Below are positions 27,370 through 36,534 of a DNA stretch of 64,000 bases, piece by piece. The notes under the pieces are model-generated. The model was given only the letters and a program-made list of their open reading frames with translations, did not search any database and had not been told where the DNA came from. Origin of the DNA: Trichocoleus desertorum NBK24. Its GTDB lineage: Bacteria > Cyanobacteriota > Cyanobacteriia > FACHB-46. Positions within the stretch are counted from its first letter, which is position 1, and each line of letters begins with the position of its first letter. The translations under genes were made by a program, and so were the position numbers. The stretch covers positions 4,295,628-4,359,627 of the forward strand of contig NZ_CP116619.1 of assembly GCF_030409055.1 (NCBI RefSeq). Reading direction: 5' to 3'.

Positions 27370-27870
27370 ATGAATTGGAAGAATCGTTTGTTTTGGCTCA
27401 CGGCTCTCATCAGCTTAGTGTTAGACCGCGTCACTAAATATTGGGTTGTGACTCAGTTTGACCTCACGATACCGCCGGAGTCTTGGCCGCTATGGCCTAA
27501 TGTCTTTCACTTTACCTATGTAACCAACACGGGTGCTGCTTTTAGCTTATTTAGTCAAGGAGGCGACTGGCTACGCTGGTTGTCTCTGGGTGTTAGCCTT
27601 GTTTTGGTGGCACTGGGTTTGTTTGGACCTAAGATGAATCGGTGGGAGCAGGCTGGCTATGGCTGTATTTTAGGGGGTGCGGCTGGCAACGGCATTGATC
27701 GATTTCTGAACGGTCGAGTCGTGGATTTTTTGGATTTTCGTTTAATTAATTTTCCGGTCTTCAATATGGCCGATGTGTTTATTAATGTTGGGATTGTTTG
27801 TTTGTTGATTGCTACTTTTAGACAAGATTCTTCCCAACCAGACTCTCATCCTGATTCTCCCCGAAAATAG
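27370..27870 (+). CDS. lspA: Lipoprotein signal peptidase (signal peptidase II)
   Basis: 166 aa, four membrane helices. Cleaves the signal peptide of prolipoproteins before the lipidated Cys. Motifs: LDRVTKYWV, NTGAAFSLF, and the aspartyl-protease dyad Asp119 in GRVVDFLDF and Asp135 in FNMADVFIN. Substrates likely include the lipoproteins encoded in this window at 4094 and 22020. A 19-codon ORF at 27314 overlaps the start as ATGA, but its significance is doubtful. Confidence 0.96.
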   Translation: MNWKNRLFWLTALISLVLDRVTKYWVVTQFDLTIPPESWPLWPNVFHFTYVTNTGAAFSLFSQGGDWLRWLSLGVSLVLVALGLFGPKMNRWEQAGYGCILGGAAGNGIDRFLNGRVVDFLDFRLINFPVFNMADVFINVGIVCLLIATFRQDSSQPDSHPDSPRK

Positions 27871-27994
27871 TTAGGATGCTGTTATGTTTACTTTGCGCGA
27901 TTGGAACATTAACGGCAACCTGATTGGCCTAACTCCAGTCAAGACTGATTGATACCGCTACTCAGTTGTTTTAGCCGAATTTTGTTAATAGTGA

Positions 27995-30250
27995 ATGACT
28001 CCTCCCCAGCCGCCTCGCCAATCTAAAACTCTGTTGGGCAACTTAACCCAAGCAGTGCAGACCATTCAAGCCAAAATTGACTTCTCGAAGCTGGCATTAA
28101 ATCCGAATGCGAGGGTGCCAGAGCTTTGGGTGCAAGATGCGGGAGCGGATAAGGCAGAAACTTATCCGCTATTGGGCGATCGCTACCTGTTGGGACGGAG
28201 TTCTAAGTCTTGTGACATTGTGGTGCGCAATCCAGTGGTGAGCCAGATTCATCTCTCCTTGATTCGCGATCGCCAGCAGCAAACTCCCTTTGTGATCAAG
28301 GATGAGAACTCAACCAACGGTGTCTATCGAGGCAAGCGCCGTATCACCACTTCGACGTTGTATCACGGTGATGTCTTGACGCTGGGGCCGCCGGAGTTGG
28401 CAGCAGCCGTTCGGATTCAGTATCACAACCCGCCACCGTGGTATGTTAAAGCGTTTCGTTATGGTCTCTATGGGGTGAGTGGTCTGACAGCGATCACAGC
28501 CTTATTGGTTGGCGTTGAGTGGACTAAGTTTTCGGTGCGTCCCTTACCCAGCTCTGTTCAAGGGCCAGTCATCGTCTATGCTCGCGATCGCCAAACTCCC
28601 TTGAGTCCTCCTCTAAATCAGGCTCACTTGGAGCTAAAAAGACTTTCAGATTTCTCTCCTTATTTACCCAAAGCTGTAATCGCCTCGGAAGATAGTCGAT
28701 TTTATTGGCATTTAGGCGTTGATCCAATTGGCATATTAAGGGCCTTAGTCACCAATGTGCGAGGTGGCGGGATTCGGGAAGGAGCCAGCACTATTACTCA
28801 GCAGGTGGCTCGTAGCTTGTTCCGGGACTATGTAGGTACTCAAGACTCCGCTGGACGCAAACTCCGGGAAGCGATCGTAGCGTTCAAGCTGGAAATGGTC
28901 TACAGCAAGGACGCGGTGCTGAAGACTTACTTGAATCGGGTGTATTTGGGCAATGGTAATTTTGGCTTCGAAGATGCGGCTCAATTCTACTTTGGGAAGT
29001 CGGCTAAAGATTTAACTCTCTCAGAAGCGGCAACCCTAGCAGGTATTTTGCCTGCCCCCAATAGTTTTAACCCGATCCGCGATTACCAAGCGGCAGTGGA
29101 GTACCGCGATCGCGTCATCAATCGGATGGCGGCAATGGGGATGGTGAGCTTAGAGGAGGCTCAACGAGCAAGGCGATCGCGGATTGAGATTAACCCCAAA
29201 GCCAGAGAAATTCTAGAGAGCATTCGGGCTCCTTACTTCTACGGCTACGTGTTTGATGAGCTACAAACTTTGCTGGGGCAGCAACTCGCGGAAGAAGGCA
29301 ACTTTATTGTTGAAACTAACCTTGATCTGCAAATGCAGACCTTGGCAGAAACTGCTCTGCGAAACTCAGTAGCTAACGCAGGCGCAACCTACAATTTCTC
29401 TCAAGGGGCGATCGTCACCCTAGACTCCACAAATGGCTCTATCCTGGCTTTAGTGGGTGGAATCGATTATCAGCAAAGCCAATTCAATCGTGCCACTCAA
29501 GCACTACGCCAACCTGGCTCAACCTTCAAAATTTTTGCTTACACCGCAGCTCTAGAGCAAGGAATTTCGCCGGGAAAGCCTTATTCTTGCGCCCCTCTAG
29601 ATTGGGGTGGCCAATCGTTTAATGGGTGTGTAGCTGGGGGTGGCAGTTTGGACATGTATAGCGGTCTTGCTGGCTCCGAAAACCCAATCGCCCTTAGAAT
29701 TGCTCAGGATGCTGGCCTTGACAAGGTTGTGCAAACCGCCCGACGCATGGGAATCCAGTCCAATCTCAATCCTGTGCCAGGATTAATCCTGGGCCAAAGT
29801 GAAGTCACACCTTTGGAAATGACAGGTGCTTTTAGCGTGTTGGCCGATCGCGGAGTGCGCCATCGGCCCCATGCCATTCAGCGCATTCTAGACAGCAGTG
29901 ATTGTCAGGATCGCAATAACTTGCAAACCTGTCGAGTCATTTATTCCTACGAACAAGATTCAGAAGCCAATGTCCCGGCGTTGTCGCCAGAAGTCGCAGA
30001 TACCATGACAGGGCTGTTACAAGGAGTGATCCAAGGTGGTACGGGACGCAGCGCTGCTTTAGGGTTGGGAGAAGCTGGAAAAACCGGAACCACCAACGAT
30101 AACGTTGATCTCTGGTTTGTGGGCTATATTCCCAACCGCTCTCTAGTGACTGGGATTTGGTTGGGAAATGACAACAATGATCCCACAACGGGTAGTAGTG
30201 GGCAGGCTGCTGAGTTATGGGGTGAGTACATGGGCCAGGTTGTTCGCTAA
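27995..30250 (+). CDS. Class A penicillin-binding protein with N-terminal FHA domain
   Basis: 751 aa. Residues about 55-140 form an FHA phosphothreonine-binding domain (YLLGRSSKSCDIVVRNPVVS, then DENSTNGVY). A membrane helix at about 152-172 follows, then GT51 glycosyltransferase with Glu232 in ASEDSRFYWHLG and GASTITQQVARSLF. The transpeptidase has Ser509 in QPGSTFKIFAY, SEN in GLAGSENPIA and KTGT in GEAGKTGTTND. It both polymerises and crosslinks peptidoglycan. The cytoplasmic FHA domain suggests control by Ser/Thr phosphorylation; this fusion occurs in other cyanobacteria. Confidence 0.94.
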   Translation: MTPPQPPRQSKTLLGNLTQAVQTIQAKIDFSKLALNPNARVPELWVQDAGADKAETYPLLGDRYLLGRSSKSCDIVVRNPVVSQIHLSLIRDRQQQTPFVIKDENSTNGVYRGKRRITTSTLYHGDVLTLGPPELAAAVRIQYHNPPPWYVKAFRYGLYGVSGLTAITALLVGVEWTKFSVRPLPSSVQGPVIVYARDRQTPLSPPLNQAHLELKRLSDFSPYLPKAVIASEDSRFYWHLGVDPIGILRALVTNVRGGGIREGASTITQQVARSLFRDYVGTQDSAGRKLREAIVAFKLEMVYSKDAVLKTYLNRVYLGNGNFGFEDAAQFYFGKSAKDLTLSEAATLAGILPAPNSFNPIRDYQAAVEYRDRVINRMAAMGMVSLEEAQRARRSRIEINPKAREILESIRAPYFYGYVFDELQTLLGQQLAEEGNFIVETNLDLQMQTLAETALRNSVANAGATYNFSQGAIVTLDSTNGSILALVGGIDYQQSQFNRATQALRQPGSTFKIFAYTAALEQGISPGKPYSCAPLDWGGQSFNGCVAGGGSLDMYSGLAGSENPIALRIAQDAGLDKVVQTARRMGIQSNLNPVPGLILGQSEVTPLEMTGAFSVLADRGVRHRPHAIQRILDSSDCQDRNNLQTCRVIYSYEQDSEANVPALSPEVADTMTGLLQGVIQGGTGRSAALGLGEAGKTGTTNDNVDLWFVGYIPNRSLVTGIWLGNDNNDPTTGSSGQAAELWGEYMGQVVR

Positions 30251-30274
30251 CCTAGGTTTCGTGGGCCGAAACGC

Positions 30275-30598
30275 TTAAGATGGTTTCTCGACCTCAGCCT
30301 TCATGCGCTCCAAGGTGAGGTGCATTTGATCAAACATTTGTTGGGGTGTCATGCCAAACTGGCCCAACTGAGTTTGCAACTGTTGAACAGTCATTTGAGC
30401 CATGAAATCTTCTGACAACTCAAAGCGCTTCATGAAAATGCGATAGCGCTCCATCATCGATTCCATTTGCTCAATGAAGAGCTTTTTACCCTCGCGGTCA
30501 AATTTGCCGTAGCCGCTTCCCAGTTGCACTAGGGATTGATAATCTTCGAACAACTGCTTGGCTTCTTGCTGAACAATTTCTGAGTCAAAAAATCCCAT
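30275..30598 (-). CDS. DUF1825 family protein
   Basis: 107 aa from ATG 30598; an upstream start at 30616 would add only six residues. MGFFDSEIVQQEAKQLFEDY and FMKRFELSEDFMAQMTVQ are characteristic of the cyanobacterial/plastid DUF1825 family, a soluble, mostly helical protein. Function is not established. It converges on the PBP gene with a 24-base gap and shares its strand with the J-domain/TPR gene upstream. Confidence 0.88.
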   Translation of the reverse strand: MGFFDSEIVQQEAKQLFEDYQSLVQLGSGYGKFDREGKKLFIEQMESMMERYRIFMKRFELSEDFMAQMTVQQLQTQLGQFGMTPQQMFDQMHLTLERMKAEVEKPS

Positions 30599-30728
30599 TG
30601 CTGTTTCTTGGGTCAACTACCGTGCTCGCTCAATGAGAAGCGACGATAGGCTTCACATTGCTTATCTCAATTTTAGTGCAGCACTTGACCGCCGAATAGT
30701 TGCGCGAATCCGTACCTCAATGGTTCGG

Positions 30729-31634
30729 TCAAGATTTTTTGGCTCCAAATAGGCCAAAGAGACCACTTTTTTTGGCAGTTTGAGTAGACTGCACTTTGTC
30801 TTCTAGCTTGATATTGAGTTTAGCCGCATAGTGCAGCGCTAAAGGTTCTTGGGGATTGAGCTTGAGGGCTTGGCGAAAATGAACGGTAGCCATCCCTGAG
30901 AGATTCTGCTTGAGATAGGCAAGTGCTAGCAAAGCGTGGTACTCGCCTTGATTGGGTTCAATTTTGATTGCATCTCGCAATTCCTGTACTGCCTGAGCCA
31001 AGTTTTCTTTTTTTAAGTACTCTTTGGCTCGTTTGGCATGTAGGTGTGCATAGTCTGTTGCAGGTGCTTCTTGTGGGCTGGCTGGCGCAAACTCGATGGG
31101 TTGGGCGGATGTGCTGGAGACAAGCCCAGTGCGCTTCTCTCGCAGAATTACGTCATCCATTTTCAACTGCAAATACACCAAATTGAGTTCTAGCAGTTGT
31201 TGGGTGGCAGGGGCGAATTGCTCCAGGGATTGATACTGGGCAGCTCCCAATTCCGCAACTGCCTGCTCATAAAACACTTCAGCATCCTTGAGATTAAGCT
31301 GACTGAGTTGTTGAGCTAGTTTGGTTTTAGGCGCGATCGCCCCTTCTCGCTTCAGACGACGTACCTGAAACCGCAGTAGGGCTAGAGACTCAGTGCGGTC
31401 TTTTTCCTGCTTGAGCTTCTGGTAAGCGGGGTTGACCAAACGGGCAAAAATTTGGCTAGCTAGATTCTTGATGTCGCTATCTGTCGTCCCAAAGCTATCA
31501 GGATGTAAGACCTTAGCAATATTGCGGTAGCGCTTGAGGACTCGACTATCATCAGCCGCCACAGAAATACCAAGAATCGCGTAGGGATCGGAAAATTTCT
31601 GGAGCCAGTCTGCTGAAAAAGAAGTCTTTGCCAT
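30729..31634 (-). CDS. J-domain protein with TPR repeats
   Basis: 301 aa. An N-terminal J domain (about 15-80, DPYAILGISVAADDSRVLKR) keeps a proper HPD motif in KVLHPDSFG. The C-terminal part has tetratricopeptide-like helices (about 195-275, AKEYLKKENLAQAVQELRDA and LALAYLKQNLSGMATVHFRQ). Likely an Hsp70 co-chaperone with a protein-docking module; partner unknown. ATG at 31634. Confidence 0.85.
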   Translation of the reverse strand: MAKTSFSADWLQKFSDPYAILGISVAADDSRVLKRYRNIAKVLHPDSFGTTDSDIKNLASQIFARLVNPAYQKLKQEKDRTESLALLRFQVRRLKREGAIAPKTKLAQQLSQLNLKDAEVFYEQAVAELGAAQYQSLEQFAPATQQLLELNLVYLQLKMDDVILREKRTGLVSSTSAQPIEFAPASPQEAPATDYAHLHAKRAKEYLKKENLAQAVQELRDAIKIEPNQGEYHALLALAYLKQNLSGMATVHFRQALKLNPQEPLALHYAAKLNIKLEDKVQSTQTAKKSGLFGLFGAKKS

Positions 31635-32174
31635 TGCTCAGCGGCCTTAAAAATTTTTGAATAAAAAGATCGATAGGTTTTTGCAGATTAAAGGAAGATC
31701 GGCTACCTTTGGCTCACCCGTTTCAGGCAATTACCGAGTAACTATATTTCTTTAAGGGCTGCATAGCTAAACAGCTCTAGGTGTGATTCCTCAGAAAATT
31801 TAGCAATGAAAAAATAGAAACAGGTAAGATAGGTAGATGTTAGCTAGGGTATTAGACTTGAGGCGTGTCTAAAGTTGCGAATTGACCAACTTTAACGCTG
31901 AGCTGAAGAATAGCTACAAAGCTTAGCTTGGTACTGGCAGCTTTAGTGCCCGATCTGCACCCATCGGTTCAAACCCTTCACTGAAAGAGATCTCTTTCTT
32001 TTATTACTTTACTCTGTTTGCCTAGACTCGACATCCGACAGGTGGCTGACTTAGGTTGCCAGTCAGTGATTTAAATCATAGCTCTCACGGCGGTCTCCAC
32101 GGCTACTTATAAGCTTAGATCTGTTACTGTTGGCACTTATGATTGTGTGGGATGCATCTAGGTAAAATCGGCAA
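31635..32174. other. 540-base intergenic region with several hairpins
   Basis: No gene recognised. Hairpins: AAAGTTG (31871-31877) / CAACTTT (31887-31893), and two mutually exclusive stems CTGAC (32046-32050) / GTCAG (32062-32066) versus TGGC (32043-32046) / GCCA (32058-32061). The region separates two divergent genes and could hold an unrecognised small RNA; no known family was matched. Confidence 0.35.
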
Positions 32175-32600
32175 ATGCTCGGCACTATGCTCACGAAGCC
32201 CAAAAATCGCCAAATAGCAGCTGCTCTAGCTTTTGCTGGGGTTATTGTACCGATCGCGGGGCTACACAAGTTTTATCTAGGTCAATATCGTTGGGGTATG
32301 CTATATCTGCTGCTGTCTCTAGCCACACCTATTCCTAAGATTGCCAGTGCGATTGAGGGAGTTTGGTATTTGACTCAAGATGGGGAGCAGTTCGATCGCA
32401 ACTTTAATAATGGTTTGGAAAGTAGTGGCGTAGAAGCTAGTCCCAGAGCCAAGTACTCTCCGGGGCCAACTGTTGATCCGGCAAGAGTTAGCGCGATCGC
32501 CACGGCAGTACGCCAACTAGACCAACTGCGCCAAGATGGTTTGATTTCAGAATATGAATTTGAGCAAAAGCGCCGACAGTTATTAGACAGCGTGACTTAA
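32175..32600 (+). CDS. TM2-domain protein with C-terminal SHOCT motif
   Basis: 141 aa. Residues about 12-60 form a TM2 unit: two membrane helices around GLHKFYLGQYRWGMLYLLL. The C-terminal VRQLDQLRQDGLISEYEFEQ-type stretch is a SHOCT oligomerisation motif. Function unknown; TM2 proteins sit in the membrane. ATG at 32175 is used; ATG at 32187 is an alternative. The next gene starts five bases after the stop, so the two are probably co-transcribed. Confidence 0.82.
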   Translation: MLGTMLTKPKNRQIAAALAFAGVIVPIAGLHKFYLGQYRWGMLYLLLSLATPIPKIASAIEGVWYLTQDGEQFDRNFNNGLESSGVEASPRAKYSPGPTVDPARVSAIATAVRQLDQLRQDGLISEYEFEQKRRQLLDSVT

Positions 32601-32605
32601 TTGAG

Positions 32606-33166
32606 ATGGCTTTTTTAGATTGGCTAACTTCTGTAGCTCAGGCTCGTTCCCCGATTGCGGCCTCCTCTACAACGCTACGCTCGCGATTGCTCAAAGATCC
32701 GTATTACCGTCTGCAATCGCTAGAAGAAGTGCAATTAGCGGTCTCTTTAGGAATTAAAATTGATGCCAATCAAGCCACTGTAGATGATTGGCTGCGTCTG
32801 CCAGGGATTTCAATTCATCAAGCGCGATCGCTGGCAGAGCTAACTCAATCAGGGGTGCAGTTTTGTGCTTTAGAGGATGTGGCCGCTGTGTTAGGGGTGT
32901 CGGTCTCCCGGCTCCAACCAGTTGCACCGATTCTCAGTTTTTGTTATTACGATGCGGCCAGTTTGGTCACGATTGAGCAGGTTAACCCGAATACAGCCTC
33001 TGTAGAAGCTTTGCTCAAGGTGCCACCGATTGATTTGTTTTTGGCGAGAGCGATCGTGCAAAATCGGTTAGTGGTTGGCCCCTATCGCAGCTTGGCAGAT
33101 TTGCAGCGCCGACTTGCTCTTCCTAGCGCTGTGACTACTGACTTGATGCACTACCTACGCTTCTAA
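32606..33166 (+). CDS. Helix-hairpin-helix protein, ComEA-like
   Basis: 186 aa with repeated helix-hairpin-helix motifs: IDANQATVDDWLRLPGISIH near the middle and VNPNTASVEALLKVPPIDLF, plus GPYRSLADLQRRLALP at the end. The VNPNTASxEAL pattern is that of ComEA/T2SK-type DNA-binding repeats. No signal peptide or membrane helix is seen, so periplasmic DNA uptake, as for ComEA, is not supported. Role unknown; coupled to the TM2 gene. Confidence 0.75.
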   Translation: MAFLDWLTSVAQARSPIAASSTTLRSRLLKDPYYRLQSLEEVQLAVSLGIKIDANQATVDDWLRLPGISIHQARSLAELTQSGVQFCALEDVAAVLGVSVSRLQPVAPILSFCYYDAASLVTIEQVNPNTASVEALLKVPPIDLFLARAIVQNRLVVGPYRSLADLQRRLALPSAVTTDLMHYLRF

Positions 33167-33196
33167 CTGCGTTTCTGACTATGTTCTTGGGTCGTT

Positions 33197-33769
33197 CTAG
33201 AACTGGCTAATACGGGAGAACGGCCAAAAGCGCCACCAAGCTCGACCAATAATATTTGGCTTGGGTAAGAAGCCCCAAATGTGGGAGTCGTTGCTGTTGT
33301 TACGGTTGTCGCCCATGACGAAAAACTGTCCCTCCGGAACTTGTTTGGGGCCCCACTCATAAGCGGGTGGCTCGGTAATATAAGGTTCTGTCAGGGGTTG
33401 TTGATCGACATAAACCTTGCCTTCTCGCACTTGCACAGTTTGACCTGGTAAGCCAATGATGCGCTTGATAAAAGCTTGCTCTTTGCTATACCCCTGAGTT
33501 TGCAATTGTAGCGGTGGATCGAAGACGACAATATCGCCTCTGTGTGGGGATTGCCAACGGTAAGATAGCTTTTCCACGACTAAGCGATCGCCGACGAGTA
33601 AGGTTGGCACCATTGAGTCAGATGGAATAAAACGAGGCTCTGCTACAAAGGCGCGAATGAAGAGGGCCAGCGTTAAAGCGATCGCTAGAATCTGAAAGTT
33701 TTCTCGCTGGGATTTCCAGAAGCGTGACCACCAGGAAGAATCTGCCAAATCCTGTTTCTCAGATGTCAT
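33197..33769 (-). CDS. lepB: Signal peptidase I
   Basis: 190 aa from ATG 33769; the longer reading frame to 33850 adds 27 unlikely residues. One membrane anchor (about 25-43), then the Ser/Lys dyad: Ser52 in IPSDSMVPTLLVGD and Lys102 in FIKRIIGLPGQ. Further signatures are HRGDIVVFDPP and FVMGDNRNNSNDSHIWG. Cleaves Sec and Tat signal peptides. Converges on the HHH gene with a 30-base gap. Confidence 0.96.
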   Translation of the reverse strand: MTSEKQDLADSSWWSRFWKSQRENFQILAIALTLALFIRAFVAEPRFIPSDSMVPTLLVGDRLVVEKLSYRWQSPHRGDIVVFDPPLQLQTQGYSKEQAFIKRIIGLPGQTVQVREGKVYVDQQPLTEPYITEPPAYEWGPKQVPEGQFFVMGDNRNNSNDSHIWGFLPKPNIIGRAWWRFWPFSRISQF

Positions 33770-33970
33770 AGTAATGATAAATAGAGGGGAACTGAATAAA
33801 AAATGGCAACTCTGCCAAGTGGTTAGCAGCCTAATCCTAATAAGGAGCACAAGCGATCGCTTCTAGGCAATGCTCTCCGAGACTTGTAGGAGTCACGGCT
33901 CTCAACTAATATACTCTGCTCCCCTAGTTTTTTCGTACCATCACTAGGCGGCCCCAGAACGCGAAAATCA

Positions 33971-34903
33971 TCACAGAGGCATCATTAAGGTTTCATCGCT
34001 CCAGTGGCTTTCTTCCAAAAATTCTTGGAAAGTTGTTAGCAGGCCAGGGAATTCTTTTCGCAGGTTGGGGACATCTGCTTGGTAGCCTTGATTGCGATAC
34101 CACTGGATCAGGTCAAAAAGCGACTTGCGAAACAGGAGCAAAAAGATCCACGGTGGCACTTCTCTGTAAATGACTGGTTTTCCTTGCACCTGAGTAAATA
34201 CTTCTGCCATTTGTCGGGGTGTCAATACATCTCCAGCCAACTCGATCGATTGCTCCAGGTATCGTTCGGGATGCTTCATCACCTGAGCCGCCACGCGCCC
34301 CATGTCTTTAGTGGTAATCAGATGCAAGGGCCTATTCGGTTGAACTGAGAAGGAAAATGAGCCTTTGAGAACGGAGGGTCTAGTATATCGTTTCCAAAAT
34401 TCCTCCATAAACAAGCAAGCTCGCAGCATAGTAGTTGGTAGGCCAGCTTGTCTGAGGATTTGCTCTACCTGATACTTCTGCTCAATATGGCCAATTCCTG
34501 TCTGGCGATCGGCTCCTCCCGCAGAGTTATAGATGAAATGGCAAATATCTGTAGTTTTAGCAACCTGGGCTAAGGTTCTTGCCCTTGACACCTCACGAGG
34601 GTCAGGTTTGGCGGAGTCTCCAGCGATCGCATGACAGTAAACTTGGCTCACCCCTGCAAATACCTGGGCGAGAGACGTAGCATCATCGAGATCCCCTTCC
34701 ACGAATTCCAGTTTGGTGTGGTTGAGTTTGGCTAAGGAGGGACGGTTCAAGTCAATTTTACGAGTCAGGATTCGCAGGTCTGTAATCTTTTGCTCAAGTA
34801 GCCCCTGCACAACCCGGTGCCCTGTTCCACCAGTGACCCCAATCAATAGAACCTTACCAACCCGGCTCTCTACCTCACTTGCCGAACTGCCAGAGTTGTT
34901 CAC
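33971..34903 (-). CDS. NAD(P)-binding atypical SDR, NmrA/SDR_a5-like
   Basis: 310 aa, GTG start. Rossmann motif near the N terminus VLLIGVTGGTGHRVV, then LEFVEGDLDD, YNSAGGADRQ and VEQILRQAGLPTTMLRACLF, typical of NmrA-type atypical short-chain dehydrogenases, which often bind NADP without strong catalytic activity. The classic YxxxK pair is absent. Substrate unknown. A phosphoesterase gene remnant and an IS element lie directly upstream. Confidence 0.82.
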   Translation of the reverse strand: MNNSGSSASEVESRVGKVLLIGVTGGTGHRVVQGLLEQKITDLRILTRKIDLNRPSLAKLNHTKLEFVEGDLDDATSLAQVFAGVSQVYCHAIAGDSAKPDPREVSRARTLAQVAKTTDICHFIYNSAGGADRQTGIGHIEQKYQVEQILRQAGLPTTMLRACLFMEEFWKRYTRPSVLKGSFSFSVQPNRPLHLITTKDMGRVAAQVMKHPERYLEQSIELAGDVLTPRQMAEVFTQVQGKPVIYREVPPWIFLLLFRKSLFDLIQWYRNQGYQADVPNLRKEFPGLLTTFQEFLEESHWSDETLMMPL

Positions 34904-34970
34904 TGCGATCGCTCCTACCAGGGCTTTGATAGCCTTAGTCTAGCTAAGCACAAGGGTAAAAGCTCACTAG

Positions 34971-35085
34971 GTTGAAACTCGTCAAATTTGATGACCAGTG
35001 ACCATACGAACACTAACTGCACCCCTGCGGACTCTAACAGCGGCATCACGTCTCGGATCAAGTGGTTGTTCTCTGGCAGGGGTAG
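34971..35085 (-). pseudogene. Decayed 3-prime fragment of a metallophosphoesterase gene
   Basis: About 84 bases (34990-35078) are near-identical to 38657-38740 inside the full phosphoesterase gene, with about six substitutions and two one-base insertions. They encode ENNHLIRDVMPLLESAG, corresponding to ENDYLIRDVMPLLESAG in the intact protein. The next 20-odd bases (34971-34993) match the very end of that gene (encoding VIKFDEFQ). About 310 bases between are missing. The fragment thus looks like the scar of a second, largely deleted copy, and lies about 50 bases from the left end of the IS element. Confidence 0.8.
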
Positions 35086-35137
35086 GCTGTCAGGGAATCA
35101 AAAGCAGTGCAATCGAATTGGCAAAAGAGTTTCTAAG

Positions 35138-36049
35138 AGGGTGTTTGAAAAGTCGGGTAAACAGTAGAAAAGCTCACTCAGTGTAAGCTGCGAATACGAA
35201 AGAACACAGCACCGAGTGAGCTAGATGGGTAAATCCTATCCCAGTAATCTGACCCGTGCCGAATACGAATTTCTCAGTGACCTGATTCCAGAAGCAAAAC
35301 CCGGTGGTCGCCCACGCAGCATCGAGATGTGGGCAGTTCTCAATGCCATCTTCTACGTCCTAGTCGAGGGGTGTCGTTGGCGAGCGTTGCCGGGAGACTT
35401 TCCGGCATGGCAGACGGTGTATACCTATTTTCGCAACTGGCGCAAGGACGGCACTTGGATTGTGATTCATGACCGCTTACGTGAGTGGACGCGCATCGAA
35501 GTGGATCGCCAGCCCAGTCCCTCTGAAGCGATCCTCGACTCGCAAAGTGTCAAAACGGCGGCAGGGGTGAGCGAACAGGTGGGATTTGACAGTGGCAAAG
35601 TGATCAAGGGGCGCAAGCGGTTTATCAGTGTCGATACCTTGGGACTGGTGCTGCGTGTGTTCGTGACTGCTGCCAGTGTGGGAGAACGAGCAGGGGGCAA
35701 ACGGGTACTCAAGCGGGTCAAACGGATGGACAAAGCTGTGTTTCGTCTAACCACCATTTGGGTCGATGGTGGCTTTGATGGCGCACCGTTCCTAATGTGG
35801 GTGATGGACGTTTGCCGTTGGATTATCCAAGTGGTGCTGCGACCTGAACAAACCAAGGGGTTCGTGCTGCTCAAAAAGCGATGGGTGGTGGAGCGGACAT
35901 TCGGTTGGTTGATGCACTGTCGTCGTCTAGTGCGTGACTATGAGTTATTGCCAGAGACCTCAGAGACATTAATCTATCTGGCAATGATTCGGATAATGGT
36001 CAAGCGATTGGCGTAAACTTTGACTCGTTACAACTTTTCAAACACCCTC
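35138..36049 (+). mobile_element. IS5-family insertion sequence (IS1031-like), intact
   Basis: 912 bp bounded by 17-bp perfect terminal inverted repeats GAGGGTGTTTGAAAAGT (35138-35154 and complement at 36033-36049). The flanking triplet TAA (35135-35137 and 36050-36052) is a 3-bp target duplication of TNA type, as in the IS1031 group of IS5. One transposase gene fills the element. Perfect ends and an open reading frame suggest recent, possibly still active, transposition. Confidence 0.92.
35225..36016 (+). CDS. IS5-family transposase
   Basis: 263 aa in a single frame. An N-terminal DUF4096-type region (EMWAVLNAIFYVLVEGCRWR, LPGDFPAWQTVYTYF) precedes a DDE catalytic domain: first Asp in AILDSQSVKTA, second in IWVDGGFDG, and Glu in WVVERTFGWL. 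The last helix has YELLPETSETLIYLAMIRI. Full length, with no frameshift or internal stop. ATG at 35225 lies 87 bases inside the left inverted repeat. Confidence 0.95.
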   Translation: MGKSYPSNLTRAEYEFLSDLIPEAKPGGRPRSIEMWAVLNAIFYVLVEGCRWRALPGDFPAWQTVYTYFRNWRKDGTWIVIHDRLREWTRIEVDRQPSPSEAILDSQSVKTAAGVSEQVGFDSGKVIKGRKRFISVDTLGLVLRVFVTAASVGERAGGKRVLKRVKRMDKAVFRLTTIWVDGGFDGAPFLMWVMDVCRWIIQVVLRPEQTKGFVLLKKRWVVERTFGWLMHCRRLVRDYELLPETSETLIYLAMIRIMVKRLA

Positions 36050-36052
36050 TAA

Positions 36053-36534
36053 GACTGTAAATAGTTGATTTTGATTACTCTGTCAATTGATAAAAACTCT
36101 ACAACTGCATAATTTAGTGATAGAAAATATCAGAACTAATGAAGCCACTGATATTGATTCAGTGCCATCACGGACTGGTTTCCCAGAATTGAACTAGCTA
36201 ATACCGAATAATTATCAGGTTGGTTTTCAAGTGAATGGAGTATTACTAGAGAGAAGCTTAAAAACGCTCTGAAGTGATTGCTTAAGATGTTGGTGCATCA
36301 TAAATCGAGTTAAGTCGAGTGAAACCCAAGAACAAACTAAAAGATAAACTTAACCAATCTTAATGATTTGATTTGGTTACAGTGAGACACCTGAAATACA
36401 GAGTTTGTGTGAATTCTGAAAGGCTCAAATTTTAGTTATAAATTTTTGCTTCAGGGAACGACTAAACTTTTTTCAAACTTTACTTGAGATGCCCAAACGT
36501 ATCTCTTGGTGTGGCGATTTTTTGAGGTAGGTTT
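36053..36534. other. A/T-rich intergenic region right of the IS element
   Basis: About 480 bases with no gene recognised and lower G+C than neighbours. Contains a hairpin CACTGA (36146-36151) / TCAGTG (36159-36164) and a direct repeat TCGAGTTAAGTCGAGT. The promoter of the kinase gene at 36535 should lie here. Confidence 0.35.

Noticed and set aside
27314-27373. 19-codon ORF overlapping the lspA start as ATGA
   Set aside because: Short, no ribosome-binding site, no recognisable peptide; probably chance.
31960-31990. GGTTCAAACCC resembling a tRNA T-arm
   Set aside because: The flanking bases do not form a five-base T stem, and no acceptor, D or anticodon arm could be built.
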